Assembly (NCBI GenBank): GCA_036571765.1
Contig: BROE01000019.1
Coordinates: 7,420,930-7,484,929 of the forward strand
Length of the DNA stretch: 64,000 bases
Direction: 5' to 3'
DNA from: Plecoglossus altivelis
Lineage: Eukaryota > Chordata > Actinopteri > Osmeriformes > Plecoglossidae
Below the pieces are notes generated by a model that searched no databases, had not been told where the DNA came from, and saw only the letters and a program-made list of their open reading frames with translations. Position 1 is the stretch's first letter. Each line of letters begins with the position of its first letter. The translations under genes and the position numbers were made by a program. Below are positions 1-10,917 of the stretch, one piece after another.

Positions 1-3000
1 CGTACAGGTCGATGGCACCGTCCGCCACCCTCTTCAGGACAAACTGCTCATCTGGAAGAGAGAGAAGAGGTAAGGATACCATACCAACCCACACACCACA
101 CACCACACACCACACACCACACACCACACACCACACACCACACACCACACACCACACACCACACACCACACACTACAGCCTTCCCAGTGAGGACTCCGGC
201 AGGTTTGATCCAGAACATTCTCCCACCCTGAATAGTAACAGTATGATATAAAAACAGGGTCACCTCTCCCAGCTCACCTATGATCTTCTTGCCGTGTTTC
301 AGCAGCATGTCCTCCACTGTGACTCCAAACTGCTCTATGGCCTTCACAGCCTAGGGAGAGGCGTGGCAACGCAAATAGTAAGACAGTGATCCAATCACGC
401 TTCTGCATTTCTCTCTAGGCGGACAGTTTCTTACCAGGTCTCCAGACTGAGCCAGCTCTGGGTGGACAGACCCCCTCAGGGTCAGACCAGTATTCAGACC
501 TGCTCTCCTGAAAACAGTCAACAGGAAACATCAGTAAAACACAAGTTTGCAGGCTAGAAACACTAAGGACCACCACAAATGAGGAGGATGATTGATTTCT
601 CCACACACACACACACACGCACACGCACACGCACACGCACACACACCTCTTGGCTCTCTTGGAGACCTCTCCTGCCAGCAGTCCAGCGTTACCCAGCGGA
701 TTCTTCAGAGCCTTCTGCAGCGTCTTCAGGTGGTTCCCTGCATTCTATAACAAGAGCAACCATGTAGTCTCGTGTGTGTTGACAGTGGTTCAAGTCCAAA
801 TCAAGCCAAATCCAAGACCAGAGATGTGTACCTGGAAGCCATTGAGGGCCACGAAGAGCCGGAGGATGTCGTTGGTTCCTTCAAAGATCCGGAAGATTCT
901 CAGATCCCTCATGACTCTCTCCACCCCGGAGTCCTGAGAAGAGATCGCACCTCGTGAGGTCAGAAGCTCAAGCAGGAAGGTGTGCAGACATTCAAACACA
1001 CCTGCTCAGAGCCTCAGGTTGGCAGCATGAACGTTTACCTTCATGAAGCCCATTCCTCCCATGACCTGGATGCACTCGTCTGTCACGACCCACGCTGCCT
1101 CCTGGAGGGAGAAGGAGACAGGAAACATTCAGCTGAGATCTTTTTTTCCTCCCCGGAATCGACTCCAGGCCCGCAACAGATTCGTCACACTCACAGAGGC
1201 GAAAATCTTGCTGATGGCTGCTTCGATCTGGAACTCCGACGCTCCGCTGTCCATGTTGCCACTGATCATGTAGGCCATGGACTGAAACAGCAGAGGGCGA
1301 CAGAGATCATACTTGGGAACATACCTCAGAGGAGCATTGGGTGAAGCCCGTTAAGGTGTGACAGGTGATAAGGGTCATGTGACAAGAGACCCGGTCTCGC
1401 TGTACCTCAGTGACGTAATGCATCATAGCCATACGTGCCACCTTCTCCTGGATGGCTCCGTACGTGTGGATCTTGCTGCCAAACTGGGTCCTGTTGGCTG
1501 CATGGTCCACCTGCGGACACACACACACACACACAGCAGCTGGTAAAGACAGACTGCTCCCTGAAGCTGACCATCCAAGAACTGCTTGAACTGTGCATTT
1601 CTGACCCTCAATTCGCTTCTTGAACGCAGTATGCGCGTGTTGTTGTGATACAAGCATGTGCTACAGAACGTAGAAGCCTGAAGACACACACACACACACA
1701 ATCTAGGTAGCCAAACACAAGGCCGGACTCACAGCCTTGGCGATGACGCCCTTCATGGTGCCAGAGAGAGCCGCCGCCATGCCAAAGCGTCCGTTGTTCA
1801 GGATGTTCATGGCCACCTTGAAGCCTCCGCCCACCTCTCCCAGCACGCAGTCCATGGGCACCTTCACGTTCTCAAAGTACACCTCCGCTGTGTTGGACGC
1901 CTTGATGCCCATCTTCTTCTCTGGTGGTCCACTGGGGGAAGACAGAGGACGTAACACACTCAACACGTTGTTCCCGTAGCTATGCAAATCAACATACAAA
2001 TATCTTTACATTGAAAGTCCAGCAAGACATCTTAGTAACTGCAACCTCTACATCTGGAGTCAAACTCTCCACTGCAGAGCTGAAATCATTTATAATACTC
2101 CAAACATATCATATTACTTTTACCAGGGATGTTTTACAGAGTAATAAACAGAAAAGCATGCTAGTATTCCCAAACGTGGCTGCGTGACATCATAGCTAAT
2201 CTGCGACTCACTGCGTGACTCCTCCGAAGCTCCTCTCCACTATGAAGGCTGTGATCTTGTCCTTCATCTGTCCCGTCTTCTCATCCAACATGGGGGTCTT
2301 GGCAAACACGGTGAAGATCTCAGCCAACCCTCCATTGCTAAGGGGATAGAGGAGCGTAGGGACAGTAAGCATCCAGGATCAGAGTAGGGGGTTTGGATGC
2401 ATGTGCAACACGCCAGGCCAGGTGGAGCTGGGTGACCTGACGAGTGCACAGGGTCAGGGGTCAGCGGCGTGGTGCGCTTGATACGCTTACCTGATCCAGA
2501 TCTTTCCGCCAGTGAGGTTGAAGAACTGTCCGCAGGGGGAGAGGGTGGCGACGGTCTTGATGGAGGCAGCGTCTGAGCCGCTGGCTGGCTCAGTCAGACA
2601 GAATGCAGCTATCGTCTCCCCTGGAGAGCAGATTAGAGTGGAATGGAAGTATCCAAACAGAAAGTATTGACATTTTTTCTTTGGCATAAACTTTTAATAG
2701 AAAGATCACGCACTGTATTAGAAAGCTAATTAGAAAGATAATGTAAAAAACAACATTATCTCTGTCTCAGGAGAGGAGGATAAGGATCAGCAGTGGAAAC
2801 TGATTGTCCTGTGTCTGGTCTCTTCTCACCTGTGGCCAGTTTGGGCAGGTACTTCTCCTTCTGGGCAGGGTTGCCGAACAGCAGGATGCCCTTGAAGCCA
2901 ATGGACTGGTGGGCACCCAGGGTGATTCCCACGCCCAGGTCATGCATGCCAACTATCTCCACCAGCCTGGCATACTGAAGGACAGATCCATTGGAGAAGT

Positions 3001-3050
3001 CAAGAGAAAGAAAGAGGCAGAGAAAGAAAGAGGCAGAGAGAGAGAGAGAC

Positions 3051-3081
<31 letters not shown>

Positions 3082-5147
3082 CAGAGAGAGAGAGACAGAG
3101 AGAGAGACAGAGAGAGGATAGTGTGGGGACCCTGAAGGGGTTAGACCCGACCGATCCAGGTGTGTAGGGTCCAGCTCACCTGTGTGTTAGTGAGCCCCAG
3201 GCCCCCCAGGTCAGCAGGTACCTGGAGGCCAAAGGCCCCCATCTCCTTCAGCCCCTCCATGGTGTGGTCCTCCACCTTCTCCAGAGCATCATTCTTTGCC
3301 GGGTCGTTGACCTCCTAAAACACCAGTGGACAGGCATGAGGTCAGACTAAAAAGAGACACATACCATTGAATATCCTTGTAAAATAGAATTAAAAAGTAC
3401 ATCACAAAATATATTTCAAGTTCAAGTTCAAGTTTCAGAGACATCAGAAAAAATTGATGAACACAAGATATTATATTTGCCTATAATTGTATTAATTTAG
3501 CAGCTGTATTTCTTAAAAGAGGGGCCACAAACTCACGTCGAAGAATTTGGAGACGGGGCCAACAAGTTCCTGCAGGAACTGTGTCTGCTCCTCGTTCATC
3601 ACTGAAACACAGAGACAGCTCCTCTCAACACAGCTCCTCTCAACACAGCTCCTCACAACACTGCTCCTCTCACAACACAGCTCCTCTCACAACACAGCTC
3701 CTCTCAACACAGCAAAGTTTCTCTAAACACAGCTCCACAATACCGGGCTTCTTGGATCCAATCACATTTGATTCGCGGAGCCTTTTGTACTAGCGACGTT
3801 CCCCTGAAAAGTGTACTGACCTGAGGGGTAGGGGAACACCTGAGCTGTGCTGATCTGCCCCTTGAACATGTTCACAGCAAAGGACTTGGATTCCTACAAA
3901 AACCAAACACAGCCTCGGTCAATATATCAAAGTGTTGAGGGTCAAAACCAGCAAATCCACAGAGAGAGGGAGGAAGAGAGGGAGAGAGACCGAGAGAGAG
4001 GGAGAATGAGAGAGGGGGAGAATGGGAGAGAGAGAGGGAGCTCATGTTGGAATGCTGTGTTGACATGGGTCTCACCACAGCCTGGGTCTTCTTTCCAGAC
4101 ACGTCCTTGGCTGCTGTGGTGCTGCCAGACACGGGCTTGTCCAGCACCACCTGCAGGACAACAGAACATGTCCTTGATTAACGACACGCAGACTCGGAGA
4201 CTGGGTCAGGGTAGACATAAGTAGAATAACAGAGGGAGAAATCAAGCCCAGTAAAACACGCAAGAGGAAATTGTGCTTGTTATCTGTCAGTTTCCGAATG
4301 ATCAAAGCCTTCCAATTTATGTCAACAATCGCTGTGTTTGTTGTCTCAACATCTCATCATTCATAACATAGAAAATCCGACCGTATTAAAAATGACCGCG
4401 ACACATTAGCAGTGCTGCAACAAAAAAATAATATATTCATTAAACGGTTTAAATGCATTCGGCTGTTTATTTTTCAGGCTAAAGACGAAGTTACGGCACA
4501 CGGTGACCTCTACATGTTTGCGCGTGATACCATCACTGAAATAGAACCTCAATGACACCTCCACCTAGACCCTCTATCTGACGTCACGATGTGCTTTCAC
4601 GATGAACTTTCCCCTACTTCCTGAGCGAGTACATTGCTTAGCTTTAATAATAGACCCCTGTATGTTACATCAGCTGACATATAGGATATTGTCATTTGTA
4701 TTGACATTATTTAGCATTCTATATGTATGACCTTGTCTTGCTATCATATTGAACTCTTATACATTTGTTTCAGTTGATACGATAAGATACTAATCTCGCT
4801 AACGCTAATAAGATTCGACATTTTAAAAACGGGCGTTGTCAGTTGCGAAAAATGATTCATCTTTTAAATACATGTATATTGTTATGAAAAGCTTGTTATG
4901 TGAAGCTGTCTGATGGCTAGCAGCTCCAGCTCATACCTCGGCGGTCTGAGTCGCATAGAGACGGGCATTCCGAGACGCTGCTACGGCGATCTGCTTCTGG
5001 ACCCTACGAGGAGGAAAATGTACATAAATCACCCGTTCCTGTGTTTCAATTAAAGTGCGTTCAGTGGATAATCACTTACCCAGGAAAAGATGGGGAAATA
5101 CGAAGAGCTGCCCCGCATAAAGCCGGACTGACTTTACCAAGAAGCAT
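1..5147 (-). CDS. acadvl: Very-long-chain acyl-CoA dehydrogenase, 5' part (3' end off window)
   Basis: This mitochondrial flavoenzyme catalyses the first step of beta-oxidation of very long acyl-CoAs. Exons from 5' to 3' are 5080-5147, 4937-5003, 4076-4150, 3821-3893, 3537-3601, 3180-3314, 2830-2974, 2491-2620, 2212-2337, 1733-1931, 1406-1510, 1195-1281, 1039-1101, 832-933, 647-744, 435-507, 278-350 and 1-51. All join in phase. The start ATG (5147) begins a basic, Ser/Ala-rich N-terminus that fits a mitochondrial presequence. The FAD-site motif CLTEPASGSDAAS lies in exon 8, THGPPEKKMGIKASNTAEV spans exons 9-10, and FRIFEGTNDILRLF, which carries the catalytic Glu, lies in exon 14. The C-terminal membrane-binding domain is present down to ADGAIDLY. 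About two further exons should lie beyond position 1, judging from the human 20-exon gene. The exon 15 acceptor is TTATAG at 745, because only that choice keeps the frame. Confidence 0.96.
88..174. repeat. Heptanucleotide tandem repeat (ACACCAC)n in acadvl intron
   Basis: About a dozen nearly perfect 7-bp units lie in the intron between the exons at 1-51 and 278-350. The ORFs crossing this stretch on both strands are artefacts of the repeat. Confidence 0.9.
602..646. repeat. CA microsatellite abutting an acadvl splice donor
   Basis: A CA/CG-interrupted dinucleotide tract ends exactly at the donor of exon 647-744. On the minus strand the exon reads AAGAG and is followed directly by GTGTGTG, so the first GT of the repeat is the splice donor. 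Confidence 0.85.
3001..3118. repeat. GA/CAGA-rich simple repeat in acadvl intron
   Basis: This is an imperfect (AGAG)n/(ACAGAG)n purine tract between the acadvl exons at 2830-2974 and 3180-3314. A similar GA tract lies at 3961-4040 in a neighbouring intron. No coding content. Confidence 0.85.
3612..3722. repeat. 15-18 bp minisatellite in acadvl intron 4
   Basis: The unit ACAGCTCCTCTCAAC, with a variant carrying an extra CAC, is repeated about seven times between exons 3537-3601 and 3821-3893. It lies directly upstream, in transcript sense, of the acceptor of exon 5 at 3601. Confidence 0.85.
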
Positions 5148-6142
5148 TTTTTAATTTCGCCGGTTTGACTGTCGGGAAGAAATTCTGAAATTACAAAAGA
5201 CGTGTTGGTTTCCTGTGTATGGAATATGCTCTCTGGTGTCCTTCCTCGCTCGCTTATAATAAGTAACTTACTCTGTTGTTAAATGTGGTGTGGCCCCTGG
5301 TTATATAGGTAGCAAAACTGCTGTTGTGTAAGCAATTTTTTCCTTAAGAAAATGGCTATGCCATAGACGTATGTGTGATAGATAGGTCGGTAGTGTTCTT
5401 TTCTGAAGCTAGGGCGCAATACACACGTCATCTTCCTGTTGCGACGCAGTGGGATCTAGATCACGAATATCTGTGCGTAATGATGACGACACGATGAGGG
5501 AAGGGCACGTTTGCAACTAAGCATTATGGGAACCGGAGTTGTATTGCTATCCTATAAAACGGTATCTAGATTTTACACGAACATTTCATTCATCGACTGT
5601 TTTATATTTTCATACTGACGTATAAATCTGTGAATAAAATGATAAAGCACACAATATGATTGTCCACACAGGAAATATTGAGGTAAAATAAGAGGGACAA
5701 TTGCACATTCAATCTAGTAAAAATGTATTGTTAAAAAATGAACAACTATCAAGCAAACATGCATTATGCCATTAATGTTTTTCTGAATATGATTACAAAA
5801 TAATACATAAAAGAAAAAGTATGATCACTCAGTGATATAAAAAAGTTGGAGTGTAGAATCAGAGCTTAAAGCAACTTAAAATATATAACTGTTCTATTCG
5901 AAAACTTAATAGACTCTTTCCGGTCACTCTCCCAAATACTGCTGTACCATCTCCTATTCACCCATCGATGTGCAACCATGACAACCTCTGCTCTCCGAGC
6001 AAAGGAGTCACATGAACATGAGTGCATGTTCCATACAAACCCAACACTTCCTTAGAAACCTCTTAAACCCACTGACTACACTTGAGCAGTATGCCTGTAA
6101 TTATTACAAGGAACTATGTGAAGTCACTCGTAAAAAAAATAA

Positions 6143-6185
<43 letters not shown>

Positions 6186-7381
6186 CATGCTTTGTGATGA
6201 CAAAATGGTTAAGTACCATTACAAGGACATATAGATATACACAGCAGCAATCTGCTTGCTAAGTGCATGTGCTATGCTCCATTAATACCTGTGATGTAAC
6301 ATATACATCTCCAGCTCAGATAGTCATTAACATGATACACTGACATTGCAAACCATGGAGCAATGGGACTCGGAATTTGGAACTAATCGAACGCGATTGA
6401 GTTATTTTAAAGCTGCAATAGGTAACATGAAATAAAGTTCCAACGTAGCCTCCATTCCACTCGCACTGAGCTGCATGTGTTGGTAGCCAACTCTCAAGAC
6501 TGTCTCGTTAGCGTACACAACATGCTTGGAGGGGACAAAACTTGTATTCTTATCGGAAATCAATCTTACCTACTGTACCTTCAAATACAAAAGAAATAGA
6601 CAATTGATTCGTTTCCCTGTCAAAGCAGTCAGGTGTGATGACATCAATATTTAGTTGCAGCTGGGGGGGGGGGTTGATACTATTGATACGTTCGAATAAA
6701 AATGTAATCTGGTTCACATCTTCAGGTGGTTAGTGCTGTCGTTAGCCATTCACCTCCACGCGTCCTTTAAACTTTAAACGTCCTTTAAACTTCAACCATT
6801 ATCGTCTTCCCTGAGGACTACAGTGGTGTTGTCATAGGAACGCCTAGACATCCATTCACATGTTCACTGTACCAAGTTCCAATGGTGACACACCTCACAG
6901 TCACCTCTGGTAAACTACAGACGTACTGTGTCCAGTGGTATGTCGTTTAACAAAAAACAAACAAAAAAACAAACAATGACATTAAACAAAACCTTCAAAT
7001 CTGTGTTGATTCCTTCCATTCAAATGATTTGGGGGATAATAGTGAAATCATACACACAATATCAGACCACCAACAATAATGCTAACAGTCATATATTTGG
7101 GTTAAAAGAAGTATTACATCATCAATTCCAGCTTGTGTCATAAGACATAGGGGACTGTCCAGAGGGAGAGAAGAACACACCGTCTTGCCAGGAGATGTTT
7201 GAACCAGGTGAACATGAGGACAGGTGTGGCTTGCAGTTCTGTAATAGTCCTGGATCCTGAACTTGGCTGTCATCTCCACACTCCACACATGCCTCCTAAC
7301 TCTGCCGCCACATGCCCTTCTAACTCTGCCTCCAAACTCCACCTCCACACACTCTGTCTCCGCAGCCATGTGTTCAGTCTC
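5148..7381. other. acadvl promoter region and dvl2 3' flank
   Basis: No protein-coding exon was found here. The first few hundred bases (about 5148-5500) are the upstream region of acadvl. The rest lies downstream of the dvl2 stop codon and probably holds the dvl2 3' UTR, since both genes are read on the minus strand. Simple sequence is present: (AC)n followed by (AT)n at 6142-6184, a G run at 6663-6672, and AAAC-type repeats near 6952-6975. No clear minus-strand AATAAA was found, so the dvl2 transcript end is unknown. Confidence 0.5.
6142..6184. repeat. (AC)n(AT)n compound microsatellite
   Basis: About 11 AC units run directly into about 10 AT units. It probably lies in the dvl2 3' UTR or the downstream spacer. 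Confidence 0.9.
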
Positions 7382-9022
7382 CTACATGACATCCACAAAG
7401 AACTCGCTGGGGTTCCCCATAGCCAGGTGGAAGGACTGGCGGGAGGCCGTGAGCTCCGGAGGTACGGAGCCCAGCTCCCGGGTGGGAGGGGCCCCTGGAG
7501 GCCCCCCAGGCGTGGAGGCAGGGGGTAGACCAGGGAGGGAGGGCCCAGGGGGGAGCTGGGGGTGCGGAGGTCCGAGACCAGGCATGGCGTGATGATGCAT
7601 GTGTGGGTGTTGGGGGACCATCATGACCATCATGGGGTTGTAGGAGAGGGGGAGGCCCTGGGGGAAGGGGAGGTGGGGGGGCGGGGGCCGAGGAAGCGAA
7701 CGCTGGCTGTGGACGCTGTGCTCGCTGGGCGGGGCTGAGCTGTGCTCCCTCCTTCTGCTGCTCCGCGTGGAATACTCTGATTCGCTGCCGCTGCCGGAGC
7801 GAGAGTCGGCTCCGCCCCCTGCCCCGCCCACTGGGGACTTGCCCTTCCGACGACGCTCGCCCTCGCTCCGGGTAGAGCCACTGCTCCGGCTCCCTGCACA
7901 CAGGATACTAGGGTTAACACACGCACAGTCCCAGCCTCACACACGCCTGAGAGAAACACACGCAATCTCACCTTCACTGTGTTGGCTGCCCGTGCTCCCA
8001 GGGGTGTAGCTGTAGCTGGTCAGCTCGTGGTAAGGTGGAGGCTGACTGGCGTAGGCATTGGTGTACTGGTAGGGGAAGGTGTGCATCAGTGGCCAAGGAG
8101 AGGCCCCTGAGATGGGCAGGGGAGCCAGAGTGTCCTGGTCCGAAGCTCCACTGGAGCCGTCGTTGTCGTTCATGGACAAGTTAGCCATGTCTGGGGGAGA
8201 GAGAGGCAACAGAGTGGTCAGTCTCCCAGCCAGGACAGGAACGCGAGGGGGCAGAACCGTCTGAGAACAGCAGAGGGCGCTCTCACAATTCTCGCAGTCG
8301 CTGAAGTCTCCGAAGATGTAGTAGCACTGCTCTGAGAAGGTGATCTTGTTAACGGTGTGGCGGATGAAGCCGGCCTTCAGCAGGTTGCTGGCATATTTAC
8401 GTGCCTCGCGACGATCCTGGAAACCTTCGATGTGCTGGTAAAGCCACTCCACAACGTCAGAGCCTGTCAAACACACACATGGAGGGATGACAGTGGTCCT
8501 ACCGACAGTCCAACCTACAGTCTCAGCTCATCCTCCTGCCATCCTCATTCTCCTGCCATCCCCGCTCATGGGTGTGTAACGGTTAGGGTTGCGGCTTTGT
8601 GTACGGACGTCTCCTCACCTAGGAAGGCGTTGGGGATGGTGATCTTCAGCCACATCCTGTCCCTCACCTCCAGACCAGACTCTGGCGAAGCCATGGCCTT
8701 AGCCACAGACGCCATGTCCGAGTGGAGGGACAGGTTGAAGTCGTCAAACCCTGGGGAGGAGATAAACCAAGTAGGATAAGCCTCTTTCGACCTCATACAT
8801 GGATCAATGTCTCCTGAACAAAATACAAAGATATTTTGCAGCCTTACGTTCGGTTTCGGTGACGGAAGAGTTGGACGTGATGGTACTGAGGGAGGAGCTG
8901 CCAGGGTACGGGGCATAGGTTCCAGCCAGCCCCACTGAGTGACTCACCCACACGCCGGGGTCTATGGGCCGGATGGGCTCGTCTAGCAGGAACACACAGG
9001 GTCAGGATCTTCACAACGACTG

Positions 9023-9060
<38 letters not shown>

Positions 9061-10884
9061 CTGTAAGACGTGCAAATGGGCCTAGTATTCGTTTATCAGT
9101 GTATTTTTTATATACATGTATTATATGTTGCATGTGTTTGTGGGCTTCCAGGTGACGTACTGCGAGGCAGGGTGAAGTATCCTTGAGGAGTGGGGTCCCA
9201 ACACTTGGCCACAGTCAGGATGATGGGTCTGGAGGACACAAGCATCATCCACTTCAGCTCTAAGGTCTATCATTGTTTGTAGGATTGTTATAAGACCAGG
9301 AGCGATTCCTAGGATCTTGAATTATTTATTTGTGAGAAGATTAGATCGCCTGCTCAGAAACTGTCAATACCCGTAGCTGTACTTGCATGTAAGCTAGAAA
9401 CTGAAATGACATTGTGATTGAGCTTGACTGTCTCACCCAGGTTTGTGTACGATGTCTCTCAGCACACGCACCGCGTCATCATTACTCATGTTCTCAAAGT
9501 TGATGTCGTTCACCTGGATGGGTACAGAGCGAAGTGTGAAGAACAAAGAGCTGTGGGGAGTAATTCCCCCCCCCCCCCCACACACACACCCCTTCCACAC
9601 ACACACACCTCACACACACGTATCACACACACCTGCAGCAGCATGTCTCCAGGTTCGATGCGCCCGTCGGCTGCCACTGCCCCCCCCTTCATGATGGAGC
9701 CGATGTAGATGCCCCCGTCCCCTCTCTCGTTACTCTGCCCCACGATGCTGATGCCCAGGAAGTTGTACTTCTCTGACAACGGTGAAACAGGAAGTGCATC
9801 ACACACGAGGCTAAGCTACAGCTACGCTACGTCGTTATTATTAGGTGTCATAATGGGTGGATAGATATATAAATATGTCGATAGATATAGAAATATGTGA
9901 CATTACGATAGTATCAATTGTGTTCAAGACAAATGACACAAAGGGAGCTATGGAAGGCAGGGGCGTGTGTGAGTGCCTCACCCATGTTGAGAGTGACTGT
10001 GATGATGTTGAGTGACATGGTGGAGTCTGTCACGCTGCTGAACGACGAAGCCTGAAACAAGACGACATGACCGTCAGCGGCCTCAACACCACACCTGCTG
10101 CACGGTCACCGCATCTACTGACAGACACAGTCGCGACCAGGAGTCCAATCTCAGACCCGCACTTTGACTCCCCCGCACCCAGACTCAGACTCTCCCGGAC
10201 CCCGAGCCCAGACTGTGCATGTGAGGAGAGGGTCAGGGGGCGTGTCGACCCTCAGCATACCCTCTCCAGCCTGGTGGGCCTCTGCTTCCTCCTTCTGCGG
10301 TGCCTCTTCATCAGCCGAGAGGCCGTGCTCTGCTCTGTGGTGCTGCTGAACCTTCACACAACCAGCAGGGGGAAGCAAAGGTCAATTACAGTCCACCTTC
10401 AATCCATTTCGCTTGCATCCATCAGGACATACAGATAATGATCACTTTTCTATACCCTCCACTCTCTATGCCCTCCCTGTGCCCTCCTCCTCCCTCCCTC
10501 CCTCCATCTCACCTGCTCATGGTGTCGTCGTCAGAGTCACAGAAGCTGGTGGTGTCCAGCTCGCTGCTCATGACGGTGGAGGAGCTCTCGTACCCGGCCA
10601 GGTGGCGCTCCAGACGACTCTGGCCGTTCATCCGGGGGCCTGCAGCATTGACACAAACACACAGGTCCATATGCACCACGGTCCTGAAGGTGCTGTGACC
10701 TCTGACCCCCTGGTGTGTGAGGAGGAGCGCGTCTCACCATGCTGCTCTGTGCTCTCCCGGCGCCTGGACCTCTCCCTCCTGAAGGACAGGACTGACTCTG
10801 TGTCCGTACGCTCGTCCAGTTGCTCCACACTGCCAGCCACATTAGGGCTGACAGACAGACACACAGACAGAGAAAGACAGACAC

Positions 10885-10917
<33 letters not shown>

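Noticed and set aside
12..347. Overlapping 79- and 99-residue ORFs over the heptanucleotide repeat
   Set aside because: Their repeated HTTPHTT or CVVCGVW sequences come from the 7-bp tandem repeat. Only the minus-strand part at 278-350 is a real acadvl exon.
6142..6184. Possible Z-DNA or replication-origin signal at the (AC)n(AT)n tract
   Set aside because: Such compound microsatellites are common in fish genomes, and nothing around it supports a special role.
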